Below, piece by piece: positions 43,407 to 54,355 of a stretch of 64,000 bases of DNA (the stretch's first letter is position 1; each line of letters starts with the position of its first letter). Origin of the DNA: Bombardia bombarda (lineage: Eukaryota; Ascomycota; Sordariomycetes; Sordariales; Lasiosphaeriaceae); assembly GCA_030512295.1 (NCBI GenBank), contig JAULSR010000001.1:9881001-9945000 (forward strand), written 5' to 3'. Below the pieces are notes generated by a model, which was not told the DNA's origin, did no database searches, and saw only the letters and a program-made list of their open reading frames with translations. Made by a program: the position numbers and the translations under genes.

Positions 43407-43901
43407 ATGGCAACCCCACAGCCTCAACAGCTGATCAAGTTCGATGTATGCCTGTACAAGAGCGACGACATCTCGTTTGAAGACTTCGTCAAGTGGGTGA
43501 CGGAGGACTGAACGCCAAAAGCCATCCCTCTGATGAAGAAGCACGGCATTGTCCAATGGGCACAGGTGTGACAGAACAAGCATATTTACATATACCAGGA
43601 GGACAGCTGCTGACTTTAGAGGCAGACAGTAACACCACCACAATTTCGCGAGCCGACGCGCGAACAACTCAAGACCACGGTGTAGCGTCCCAAATGGACA
43701 GTGCCCGATTATGACATGGTCATGTCGTACTAGCTGCGCAGCCTAGACGATCTGCAGCGGCTGACCATGGGCCCCGGCTGGGCCGAGCTGGAGAAAGAGG
43801 CGGCGCTGCGCTCGAATATGGAACTTGGCCATCTTGTTGTTGGATTCGAGACTGTGCAGATTCACAGTGATGAAGCAAGAGGGACTCCTGCTGCTGCTTG
43901 A
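43407..43901 (+). pseudogene. EthD-domain protein pseudogene
   Basis: This is a recognisable EthD-domain (dimeric alpha/beta-barrel) gene with stops. The frame starts QQLIKFDVCLYKSDDISFED and meets TGA at 43509-43511, then continues TPKAIPLMKKHGIVQWAQ. A likely intron at 43566-43625 follows. The second exon reads TVTPPQFREPTREQLKTTV, TAG (43683-43685), RPKWTVPDYDMVMSY, TAG (43731-43733), then LRSLDDLQRLTMGPGWAELE to a final TGA at 43899-43901. Frame is otherwise kept, so decay is by nonsense changes rather than indels. EthD-fold proteins often act as small cyclases, decarboxylases or degradation accessory proteins in fungal gene clusters. Its position next to the FMO suggests that it once belonged to the same group. 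Confidence 0.85.
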
Positions 43902-44007
43902 GGCGCGGTCCAGTCTTTGGCTCCACTTGGTGCCAAAAAGAAGGCCATCAACTCCACCAGGTGGATGGACTGATGTGGAGAGAGAGAGGACAGATGGCAA
44001 AAGTATT

Positions 44008-44102
44008 TGACAACAGTGGGATTCGAACCCACGCCCTTTCGGACCGCGAATTCAGATTGAAACACCTGAACACGGCGCCTTAGACCGCTCGGCCATATTG
44101 CC
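44008..44102 (-). tRNA. tRNA-Leu (anticodon CAG) with intron
   Basis: Read on the minus strand, the 5' acceptor strand GGCAATA pairs with TGTTGTC (two G-U pairs), followed by discriminator A. The D-arm TGGCCGAGCGGTCTAAGG is typical of Leu/Ser. The anticodon stem CCGTG/CGCGG flanks TTCAGG, giving anticodon CAG, and a 15-nt intron sits after position 37. The variable arm TCCGAAAGGG is long, as in Leu tRNAs. The T-arm is GTGGGTTCGAATCCCAC. CCA is not encoded, as expected in a nuclear genome. Confidence 0.9.
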
Positions 44103-44380
44103 TTGTTTGATGGAAGTTAGAGGTTGTATCGGTGCCCAGATGTGAGCGGCCCTGGCAGCCAACCGCACGTGTCGATCGACTCAGCTGTAGATGGAGATTT
44201 CGGACAGCTGGCAATTATTATCCACCAGATAGATTAATGCAGTTGCAACTGGTGACTTGAGCGAGCAATGCAGACATGTGCAAGTATTAGATGTTGTATT
44301 ATACGATGACCGTATGGAGGCCACGCCGTTTTAGGTTGTCCGCAGATCATGTCTACAGCGGAATTATCTCGCGCAGGGAA

Positions 44381-45125
44381 TCATTTAATGCCGTATCCTT
44401 TCGCCCAGAGGAAGGAGCCTGCTCCGGCAAGACTGAGGACGGCCCAGGGCAAGTCGAGCTCAATGACGGACCATACCCAGAGACAGCCAACGGATGGGGC
44501 CTGCTTCATGACAGCCAAGTAGCTAACCGTATTTGTAATGTGGATGAGATAGCAGCCAGCCCAGATGCTTGTGACGAAGAATATGGCTTGTCGGAGGATG
44601 GGCTGGAAACGCTTGGGCAGACCGGGGAGAATGTTGGGTTCCGAGGCGTGCGCGTGGAAGGTATAGAAGAGAGCGCTGAATACTGAGTGATGTCTAGCGT
44701 TAGATAGGCAAATAACTAGGTTTATAGGGAGGCTCACCGAGAAATGCCTGGCCGGTCCGTACCCAGACCTTGGGCCAGACTATCCTGTCGATGGAATATT
44801 GGTGCTGCACCAGGACATCCAGTGTGAAGTGCAGCATGGACAAGCTCACGGTCCAGAGCAGAGTTTCGAGAATACGTTCGACGGTTGGAGGTAGTTTGGC
44901 GTCTTCATCTTCTTCTTCTTCTTCGTTATCGTCTTCATTCTTGGCGCCAGCAGCCTTGCGGGCGGCTCTCTTGGCCTTTTCATTTTCTTCCTGTTTCTTT
45001 TGAGCTTGGTCGAAGAGGCCCCTCTGCATCGCCATGTCCAGCAACGTCTGCTTCGACGGCCCCGACCTGTCGGGTTGGGCGAGCTTGATGCCCGACGGAG
45101 ATCGTTCCCTGCGCTTCTTTGCCAT
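44381..45125 (-). CDS. DUF7719-like small membrane protein
   Basis: Two exons, 45125-44738 and 44682-44381, give 229 residues. The N-terminal half is soluble and highly charged, with a basic start (AKKRRERSPSGIK), a Lys/Ala coiled-coil-like stretch and an acidic run (NEEEEEDEDAKLPP). The C-terminal half has three or four hydrophobic segments (LETLLWTVSLSMLHFTLDVL, FLVFSALFYTF, ILRQAIFFVTSIWAGCYLI, LPWAVLSLAGAGSFLWAKGY). The arrangement matches a conserved ascomycete family annotated DUF7719, whose function is unknown. An ER or other internal membrane is inferred from the basic N-terminus and the lack of a signal peptide. Confidence 0.8.
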
Positions 45126-46217
45126 GGTAGAATTTGAGGGTTTTGTTCGAGATTGGAATGTTTGGATGGCGAAGCACAACTGAATAAGCCAAAGGCGGGG
45201 CCAGCTGTCAGGTCACGGCAGTCTAAGACAAAACTTACAGGGGTCTGTCTAAAGTGGCGGCGGGACTGGTCAATGCAAGCGACGCGCTCATCTCGAAATT
45301 TGTCGCGTCTCCACTGCGCATATCAGCGGAGGACCACCTGTTCAACGTGCGCTACAAGTCAACCTACAAGGTATATTACGCTAATGGGATCTGGACCTGG
45401 GAATGCACAACCCCACGATAAGGTGCATCTCTGCCCAGAAAGAAGTATGTATCGCAATTGCCAATGTGCCGGTGTTGTGACGGGCAGTCAAGAGACGGCA
45501 AGCCAGGTAATTGCCGCAGGGCATCATCAAATACATGGCGAGACTCGATGCCCTTCCGTCATAACCACCACCACCTTTTTGGCGTCCCGCGACAGGCGTG
45601 TGACAGGGCCAGGGACCGGGGTATGAAGAGGTGGGTGGGTGTGGTCGTCATTCTAATCGCCAGGTGGCATTAACTGATCAAGGCGACAATTCGGTCAAGA
45701 CAAGACACCTCAAATCGCAAAATATCCGTTCACTGAATCATTGCCCCCCGTTTGTCACCGACACCCCAGACCCCACGCGATCCCAAGTCCACCTACCCAA
45801 AGTAATCAATCCACTGAGGGGGAAAGACAGTCGCACAGTTTCACCTCCTGGCGTTTCCCTTGCATGCTTCCAGCCCTCATCGAGCTCGATCTTGTTAGCC
45901 CAGAAACCTACCTAATTCCAAGTCTTGTGTCTCCCGCATCAAACATCCCCGCGCCTCCTGCACTGCACTGCACCACACTGCACCCACCCGCTCGCTCCCG
46001 CGCAACAGCCGCTCCCGCAGCCGCATCGAATTGCTACCCGGTTCCGACACACACGCACGCACACACACACACTGCCTTCCATCGAACCCATCCCTCCCAC
46101 CTGCCTGGCGCCCACCACAACAAAAAAAGAAAGGGGGTGTCGCTGCTACGCGGTTGGGGGAAGGACCGACAAACAGACGGCAACAAGGACAGTCACAATC
46201 GACGACGCAAGCGAAGG
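45126..46217. other. divergent intergenic region
   Basis: This region lies between the starts of the DUF7719-like gene (minus) and the PIG-L gene (plus). The plus-strand leader is C-rich, with CACA/CACG repeats near 46050-46075. Open frames here do not resemble proteins. Confidence 0.5.
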
Positions 46218-47224
46218 ATGGATTGGCTCCTCACGCTCGGCGTCATCGCCGTCGTGCTCCCCTCGCTGTACATATACACCGTCTCCGTCGTCTCGACACG
46301 CTTCCCGACGCTGTACAACAAGCGCATCTGCCTGCTGATTGCGCACCCCGACGATGAGGCCATGTTCTTTGCGCCGACAGTCCTGGCCCTGACGCGACCT
46401 GAGACAGGTAACCATGTTAAGATCTTGTGCCTGAGCAGCGGTACGTCATCCCCTCTTCTTCCATCCTATCCCGGTGCCCGTACACCTCTTCTGACCATAG
46501 CCAACCCCCAATAACAGGTGACGCCGACGGCCTCGGCGAAACCCGCAAGCGTGAGCTCGCCAAATCCGGCTTGACCCTCGGCCTGCGCAAGGCCGATGAC
46601 GTCTTCGTCGTCGAGAACCCCGACTTCCGCGACGGCATCACCACCTCCTGGGACGCAGCCAAGATCTCGTCCCTCCTCTGCGCCGCCTTTGCCCCGCAAC
46701 ACCTCGCGCGCCGCGCCGCCCGCAGCAACGCCAAAGCCAAAAGGAATGGCGGAGATAGCGACGACAGCAACAGCGACACAGCCCCGCCGACCGCCTCCAT
46801 CGACGTGCTCATTACCTTTGACGCCGGCGGTGTCTCGGCCCACCCCAACCACATCTCCCTCTACCACGGCGCCCGTTCCTTCGTCGGCGCCCTCGTCGAA
46901 GGCAAACCCGGCTGGACGCCCCCCGTCGACCTCTACACCCTCACCACAGTCCCGCTCGCGCGAAAATACCTCGGCTTCCTCGACGTGCTGGGCACGCTCG
47001 CCAGCTGGGCGCTCAAGACGGCCGAGAAGAAGGACAAGAAGCACCCGTCCAGCCTCGTCTTTCTGAACGGGCTGGCCGGGAACAACGCCAGCATAACGAC
47101 GGCCTGGCGCGCCATGGTGACGGCGCACAGGAGCCAGATGGTCTGGTTCAGGTACGGCTGGATCACGCTGAGTAGGTACATGTACATGAACGACCTGAAG
47201 CTGGACAGGATCAAGGGCCGGTGA
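46218..47224 (+). CDS. GPI12: GlcNAc-PI de-N-acetylase (PIG-L / Gpi12)
   Basis: Two exons, 46218-46440 and 46518-47224, give 309 residues; the intron splits a Gly codon (SSG-DADGLGETR). A single N-terminal membrane anchor (about residues 3-25, LLTLGVIAVVLPSLYIYT) is followed by the LmbE-like deacetylase fold. Metal and catalytic residues are in LLIAHPDDEAMFFAPT (HPDDE) and VSAHPNHISLYHG (HPNH). The enzyme performs the second step of GPI-anchor synthesis, removing acetate from GlcNAc-phosphatidylinositol on the cytosolic face of the ER. A Ser/Asp/Asn-rich loop (GGDSDDSNSDTAPP) is a lineage insertion. Length and architecture match the fungal family. Confidence 0.93.
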
Positions 47225-47792
47225 CACATGTTGTTGTGTTTGATGTGTATTCTATAATACCCCCCCGCTGCCGCTGTTTCGAATTATGAGACGGGGCATA
47301 TGTTTAATATCTCTCTCTTCCTTTTCTTCTTGAATATATCTTTCCTCCATGGATTAAATGTACGGATATATGTGTCAAGTTAACAGTCTGTGGTGATCAG
47401 CCGCGGTGAATCTGATGGGTGACAGACGCACATGACAATGCGCAAGCGTTCTGGGTGTCGATATGCGTAGAGGGTATCATATTTATTTCAAACTCGCACA
47501 ACCTATCGTTTGTGTACGTTTACTACTCATATGGGAGGTTTCCCCCACTGACCCGAGCATCATAACCCTGTGGTTGAAGCGTACCAAAAGTTCTCATGAG
47601 GTGAGGCATTGACTGTGAGAAGGCAAGGATGAAAACAACCACAAAACCACACAAAACCACTGCGCTACTCCTCTTCAGACACCACTTGACCAGCTATCCT
47701 TCTGGCGTAGGCCCCTGGCTACTGTTGATCGCCATTGACAAAATATCATCCCATCATCTCATCATTCCATCCATCCATCCACCCATCCCCCA
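47225..47792. other. convergent 3' spacer
   Basis: The spacer separates the PIG-L stop (plus) from the stop of the mitochondrial protein (minus). It contains a short run of CCAT units near 47767-47788. No gene is seen. Confidence 0.5.
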
Positions 47793-49999
47793 TCACGTAA
47801 ACTGAGATAAAAGCGTACGCTTGCTCCCACGTCCATTCCGGCCTAAAAGAGCATTGTAATTCCCACTACGTACCCTCAGCTTTCGAAATTTGATACGTTC
47901 TGTGCGGTTCCGCTGGACGAATTCATTCTCCCAGTTCCCCTCCAACCCCTTCAGCAGCGGTATGACATCACGCCTCTCGGAGTACGTGGGGAAGATATCT
48001 GCCGTGATCGGAGTCGTCTTCACCGTCACACCAATCGCACCCCAGTCTACATCGTGGACCTGCTGCACGGAGTTGATGGTGACCATTCCGGTCGAGACGC
48101 TGTATTTGACCATCGTCGGCATCACAGACCGAAACGCGGCAATGATCTGCGGGATAATGCGCACCGCGAGCTCGTCGTCATGACCAGTCGGCTTTACCCT
48201 CTTCAGCATCGTCTTGAACATGCGCTGGAAAGTATAGCGCGCCGCCTCGTGTCTGGCGCGGGCGCGCTGCCACGCAATCATGAGCTCCCCCTTGGTATCG
48301 AAACCGAGTTCGCGGGCGATGCTGTGCTTGTAAAAAGCCGCTTCAACCTCCTCTCGCAGGAACTTGAGGTACGGCTCAAGCATCAGAGTCTCTTCCAAGG
48401 CCTCACGCAAGAGGTTCCGGCCAAGCAGCGATTTGATCAGGATGATGTATTGGTCGAAGCCGGGCTGGACATTGTAGGGCTCCGACGTCATGGTGTCCCA
48501 GACCATCTGCACCGCCTCTCCAGTCAAGACCTTGTTGGGGAACATGGACAGCTTCCATTCCGTCACGGCCGGGTGGGAAGACTGTACGTAGGCCCACTCC
48601 AGGATCCTGAACCAAAGACGGTCCGAGATGGGAACGTTGTACCAGCGCGACACAAAGTCAACCACCTTCATGGCTGTCCCTATTTCCGCGTTTGCGCAAT
48701 AGGCTATGATGAGGGTCTCGAGGAACCGTTCGGTCGGGTACATGGGCGAATCTCGCCTGAAAGAACGACCAAAGTTGATCTCGCCGTTCCTTAGTCTATC
48801 GACATTTATGTGGTAGAAGGGCCGCAGTATCATGTCTTCAATGTCTGTCATGGATCCAGTTCGGGCGAGGGGAATCATCAGTGCACAGAGTATGCGCTCC
48901 TCGGCAAGACCAGACTTGATTCGCATCATATGGTATAACTTGATGATCTGCTTCCTCTTGAACATGGTCCTCGTGAGCAGCTCGGGTTGAAGGTCGTAGT
49001 CCTTTCTGTAGCCAAAACGATGTTTCGCGCGCAGTATTCTTCTCTGGCCGAGCTCCCTGAGGCTGTACAGAGAGCCCGTAGACTGTATCAGGTTGTGTTT
49101 ATTGCCTTTGAAGTCGACTGCCCGGACGCGGAGGCGAGCCACGTCATACTGGTAATATAGATCGTCTTGGAGGAACTTTGCCCTCAGAAACTCGCTGTAG
49201 CTGGGGCAATCACGAGAGTCTTCCATACCATGATCGGCCATCATGAACCAGACGGTGCGGGCCCCCAGTAGTCTGATGCTGCCCCAGCACATCTCAGCAT
49301 GATGTGACAGTCCGAGAGGAGCAAGGTCCAGCCTGCCTTCAACCTCAGTTGGGCGCCTGCCAAGAGCCATCTGAATAGCTGGTTGTAGATCTTCCGTATG
49401 CCGAAGTCGTCGAGGGCTTTGCCAAGGGGCGAGTGTTGTGCCATGCCAGCGCTCACATTGATACCGCCTGCCGGATCAAAGTCTTTGCTCAAGACGGTGA
49501 CAGGGTCGAGAGAGCGAAGGAGCTCGGAGAAGGCAGTCGCGGGCATTCTCGCAATGGCGGCGTCAAACAGATCTCGCTCCTCGGCCACACATCTTCCACC
49601 ATCCATGACGAGCTTGCGGATATAACGGAACCGGAGATCTGGGCATCCAAGCGCCCTCGCCAGCTTGAACTCGAACCCAGCCGACTCATCCTCAGATGGT
49701 GTTGGTGTTGATGCTGTGGCCGTGTCTGGGCGTGTGTCGTCCGGGATGGCCAATGGCTCGGCGCTGTTGCGCGGTGGTGGGTTCGATACGAATAACGAGT
49801 CGAGAAAGACGAGCTCATCATGCCCGAGCATGGGCGTGCTCAGAGACTCGGCTACTGTGGTGGATGACTGACGGATACTGACAAGACGCGACCTCCTGGC
49901 GTTGGGCCATCGGAGGGAGGCAAGCGAGGCGCGAGGAGAAGAGGGGCTTGGCCGACGGCAACAGGCGCGGCAGCTGAGGAGGGCCACAGACGAGAACAT
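47793..49999 (-). CDS. mitochondrial ATPase-expression (Aep2/Atp13-like) protein, frameshifted
   Basis: The reading is split into two frames. The first runs from ATG 49999 to a stop near 49241, and the second runs down to 47793. The N-terminus is rich in Arg, Ser and Ala with almost no acids (FSSVALLSCRACCRRPSPSS), a good mitochondrial targeting peptide. The body is helical with PPR-like text (TERFLETLIIAYCANAEIG, GFDQYIILIKSLLGRNLLRE). It recalls fungal mitochondrial proteins needed for ATP synthase mRNA translation (Aep2/Atp13 type). At the G5 run at 49262-49266 (C5 on plus), the text CAGAASDYWG must change frame to continue as ARTVWFMMADHGMEDS. One extra G would give about 735 continuous residues. 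A sequence error or a recent 1-nt deletion explains this better than an intron. Family assignment is moderate. Confidence 0.7.
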
Positions 50000-50913
50000 G
50001 GCCTTATCATGGTTCAATTGGTCTAAACATTGATTTCAACTCGGTCAATTTGGGTGATATTAGAGTCTATGCGTAGGGTGCTGGCGAGACATTTCTGCCA
50101 ACAAACAAGAGCAGTCGGTGCGGGGAAAAGCTGGGGGGAGGGTAGCCCCGAAGGGAAGCTCCTTCGGCCGGCAAGAGAGTCTGGGGAAAGCTGATAACCG
50201 CCTATTGGGCTGTTAGTGCCTTGGGGATTTCAGGGGACCTAGCTCGGCTAGCAGGGCCGCCCTTGCTTTGCCCCTGCCCTCTGATGATTTAGGCCACTCT
50301 GCTCAGTGGGGATTTGACGGGAACCAAGCCTTAAAACATTGGGCCTGCGGCAGCATTATTTTCCTCGCCGAGTGTTTAGCGATGCGGTGAACCAGCTGCG
50401 GGGCGCTGCTGGTCGTTTTACCACCAGAATGAAATACACTTGAAAGTACTTGGTAATGGGTGGATCCTGTAATATGGTTGGTATTTACATACGTGTCACA
50501 ATGTTTCATAACGCCGTCCTAAACGTGGCAATATGTAGCGATGATGCGTGCGAGAGAAATTCAGGAATTTACACGACTTATTTTCTCCATTCTCGAAATG
50601 ATGGAGTGAAAATGAATAAACACTGGCTTTGATGGGAGTGGACGAGCATGGAATTGGAAGAGGTGGCCCGTGCGGTGTGCAGCGAGCGTGTGAGGTGACC
50701 TGAGGCCTTGCTGCACTGCGCACGCGCACTGCAGGCAGGGCTTTTGGGGAGGTTGCACTCCAACGCCAATTGAGTGACCAACCAAAAGCAGGCCATCCAG
50801 CATCACTCACGGCCGCCAAACCGAACCCAAAGCTCATTCATCATCACCACCCAGCATAACCACATCTCATAAAAAAGCGCTGTTTCTCTGCGCCTGTTTT
50901 TATTGACATCACC
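50000..50913. other. divergent intergenic region
   Basis: This region lies between the starts of the mitochondrial protein gene (minus) and LSM3 (plus). Small frames only; no motif. It must hold both promoters. Confidence 0.5.
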
Positions 50914-51404
50914 ATGGCCGAAGTTGGACATGAAGGCAATTCTGTGTCGGAGCCCCTGGACCTCGTCCGACTGCTGCTCGACGAGGTCGTCTGTGTTAAG
51001 CTGAGGGGAGACCGCGAACTCAAGGGTCGCCTTCATGTGTGTTTCAGCATGCCCTTTCAATTCGACTCCTTACATGAAAAGACATGCGACTGACACTTAC
51101 CCACTCATGCAGGCCTACGACAGCCACTGCAACCTAGTGCTAGGCGAAGTTGAGGAGACCATCTACGTCGTCGAGGATGAAGACGAGGACGATGAGATCA
51201 AGGTATGGAGGAAAAGAAAGTTCTCTGACTTTACCCATACTGACTACATTGTTCTGTAGACCGTGAGCAGGAAATCCGAGATGCTATTTGTCAGAGGCAG
51301 GTCGAGTCGCCAAAATCATGCCATGCTCCGCCCCTCCGCTAACATATATCTCCTTTATAGGCGACAGTGTCGTTCTCATCTCGCCTCAGTCGCGGTCTTA
51401 CTGA
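50914..51404 (+). CDS. LSM3: U6 snRNA-associated Sm-like protein LSm3
   Basis: Four exons, 50914-51036, 51113-51202, 51260-51296 and 51361-51404, give 97 residues. The Sm1 motif is PLDLVRLLLDEVVCVKLRGDRELKGRLHAYDSHCNLVLGEVEE read across intron 1 (quoted only to locate it: starts PLDLVRLLLDE, ends LGEVEE). The Sm2 motif LFVRGDSVVLISP spans intron 3. LSm3 is a subunit of the LSm1-7 ring (mRNA decay, cytoplasm) and the LSm2-8 ring (U6 snRNA, nucleus). Intron 3 needs a GC donor (AGAG|GCAGGT) to keep the conserved RGD of Sm2. Using the GT four bases later with an AG seven bases later would keep frame but delete that Asp. Length is typical. Confidence 0.93.
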
Positions 51405-52236
51405 AGGCAATTCGAACGAATACTTTCAAGAGATGCAGTAAAACTTGACGGATTCTCTTGGGTCTGATACAAGCAGGAGAGGACAGGAAGGCTTGACCCC
51501 TCTGAGTTCTCATCACCCTCAATGATGCTCTTAGAGATATATCGTTTGGCATGCCATCGAAGATTCTAGGGGCTGTCATAGACAGGCCAGCCACAGGAGT
51601 ATGCCCGCGAACAACCTGCCTGATCGATACAGCTACCTTACCTATTTAATGATGTGGTTCGACTTTAACAATGAAGGTTTACCAACACTTATTCTCTGTC
51701 TTTCTTTGGCTTTACCCTCCCGAGCGGAACCCATGTGCTTACGAGCCCACAACAAACATTACTTCCAACACATCATAACGTAATAAAACAGCATCAGATC
51801 ATGCACATCATACCGTTCAGTGTTCGTGACGGCCATAAGTATTGATGGCTATCTCCATATACATATGTATTAAAGACACCAACAACTCAAACGCTCTTCA
51901 CTATTCACTATTCGCTTTTGTCTCCTACAAACACAAAGTAAAAGCAGACATGGCCCCGCTACCGTCCATGCTCCCAGTCTCATGCACACTCATTCAATCA
52001 CTCACTGCGTCAAATACAGGCCAGGGTCCCGCCCCCATCTCCTGATACTCCAAACATACACCACCTCCACCTCCTCTCCATATACATACCAGTAAACGAT
52101 CCAACCGAACACCGCAAGCATGCGTGTTTAATATATCCAGGCAGGCAGGATCATCAGCATGTGTCAGAACAACATACCAACAACCAGCTCTTTTCTCCTC
52201 TCTCCAACATCACATGGCAGATTAACCTAGCTCCCT
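51405..52236. other. convergent 3' spacer
   Basis: The spacer separates the stops of LSM3 (plus) and the GTPase (minus). AT-rich, with no protein-like frame. Confidence 0.5.
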
Positions 52237-54355
52237 CTACCGCCCAACCTTCACCTCACCATTCTCACCGCCAGCAACCGCACTACCATTATGCTCAGCT
52301 GCATCAGCGTCATTCTTCACATCAACTCTACCCTCCTCCCTTGCCGTGGCGTTGTCATCACCCGTCTGCTTGATCGGCATGAGCGGCTTGGAGGGGTCAT
52401 ATCCGACACTCTTTACGATGCCCAGCCCTTTGGTGCGGCCCTCGCGGAAGAGAAGCCTATCACCAGGGGCGAGGTACTCGGGGCGCTGGACGAAGCGGAA
52501 GGCCACAGTAGCGCGGTCGCCGGTCCGGATAAAGGGGCGGTCGACGTCGATGATAGCGCACGTCTGCGACACGGGGCCGACGTGCAGCATAGCCTGATAT
52601 TTGGTTTTGATGGTGGTTGCGTGGGAGAGAATGAGAACTGTTGTTTGGTGAGTACACGTCAGTATGGACTAAGCCAGATACAATGTACAGGATCGTGTTT
52701 CTTTCCGATTGCTTACCTTCGGCAACAAACTCGCGATGCACCTTGGGCGACCCGCCGTCAGCCGACTTGGGCAGCACCACCATGCCTTTTCTCACGTCTT
52801 TCCGCCGCACCCTGCGCAGCGCGAAAGACGCCGACTGTCCAGCCGACGCAGCCGGGACGCCAATGCGTTTCCGCTCAATCGAGCGGATCGACGTCTGTGT
52901 GAACCGCCCCAGAGAGTCCGGGCCGATCTGGACGTCATCTCCGGCATGGATAACCCCCGACTTAATGATTCCTGAGACTACGGTGCCCACATGCGGCACA
53001 CTGAACGTGTCGTTAACGTGAAACTCAAACGGCGCGTCGGCATCGTAGCGGCCATGGTGCGGGAGGATGTTGAGAAAGGAGCGCACCATGTCCAGGTTCT
53101 CGCCCGTCACGTTGGAGACCTGGAAGATGGGGCAGATGCGCTGGCTGACAAACTGCGTGGCCGTGTTGATGCACTCCTCATGGTTCTTGATGAAGATGGG
53201 GATCTTCCTCGCGCCGGGCGATTTCAGAATGCGCGTGATCTGCGTGATGGTCTGCTCCAGAATCTGCGGCGGGCAGATGTCAATCTTGGTGATGACCACC
53301 ATGACAGGCACGTTTAGCGCGAGCGCAATGCCCAGATGCTCTTTGCTCATGCCAATGAGCCCATTGTTCGCCGCCACCATGAGCAGGCAGTAATTCGGGC
53401 TGCTCGACAGCAGGCCAAACACGGTCGTCCGCAAGTAGCGCTCATGTCCAGCCAAGTCAGTAAAGGTGATAACCTTTGCGCTGCGCTTGCCAATCTCCTC
53501 CCACGACAGCTTGCGGCCGGGCGTGTCCGAGGTGACGACATGCCCCTTGGAGTCGAACCCCATAATCTCCATGCCCACCGACGAAGTCCGGCCCGTCTCA
53601 ATCTCGTGCTTGTGTCTGAAGAGGTTGATGCGGGCCTTGCCGCGCCCGTCGTCGAGGTCGCCCTTGACTAGCACGCCTAGCATGGAGCTTTTCCCAGCGT
53701 CCACATTCCCCACTACCGCTATCCTGGTCTCGATCACGTCCTCCACCGTCTCGGGCGACTGGCGGATCATGACCTTGCCGCTGCAGTCCTTGTCTCTTGT
53801 CGGGGCGCCGTCGAGCTCGCCGCCGACGTTCTTGGTCAGCAGCAGCTGGGTGTCGGCGCGCAGTTTCTGTGCCGCCTGTGCTAACCGCTTGTAGGCGACA
53901 TCCCACTCGTCGCGCGATAACCGCATGCCATCGCCGCTGTTCTCGAACCCGATGTCGAAGACGGTCTCGCCATGGCCCTCGACCAGGCGCTCCTTGATGA
54001 CGTCGGCTAGTTGCTGTAGGGAGTCGGTGTCGTCGGGGGTTGACAGTAATAGGTCTCGTAACCTGACACGGGGAGCGGGATCGGAGAGGTTGAGGCTGTC
54101 AAGAATGTCGTCGAGCTCTTCGTGGTGCTCAAACTCGGTCTGGGCTGCTGCCGCAGCTGCCTTGCTTGCTAATGTTATTGCTGGGGCAGACTGTGCTGCT
54201 GCTGCGGTCGCTGAAGTGCCGGCGGCGGCAGCTCTGGAGGCGGAGCTGGGGAAGCGCAGGGCCTGCTGCTTCTCAACGTACTCGGCAAAGTCGCTGAGCG
54301 CAGCCTCGCCTTTCCGCTTCTCGTGCGGTAACTGTTTTGTCGGTCTGGACGCCAT
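52237..54355 (-). CDS. GTPBP1/GTPBP2-like translational GTPase
   Basis: Two exons, 54355-52717 and 52637-52237, give 679 residues. The G domain shows G1 VVGNVDAGKSS, G3 DLAGHERYL, G4 VVITKIDI and a G5-like SNVTGEN. Beta-barrel domains 2 and 3, as in EF-Tu/EF-1A, follow (DTFSVPHVGTVVSGIIKSG, AGDDVQIGPDS, then RATVAFRFVQRPEYLAPGDRLLF quoted in part). The family is the GTPBP1/GTPBP2 branch of EF-1A-like GTPases, linked in animals to ribosome rescue and mRNA turnover; the fungal role is little studied. The N-terminal 200 residues are Ala-rich and helical. The C-terminal tail is hydrophilic and Gly/Asn/Glu-rich. A cytosolic location is inferred. Confidence 0.88.

Noticed and set aside
46466..47227. 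253-codon minus-strand frame opposite PIG-L
   Set aside because: Antisense shadow of a strongly supported gene; no motif.
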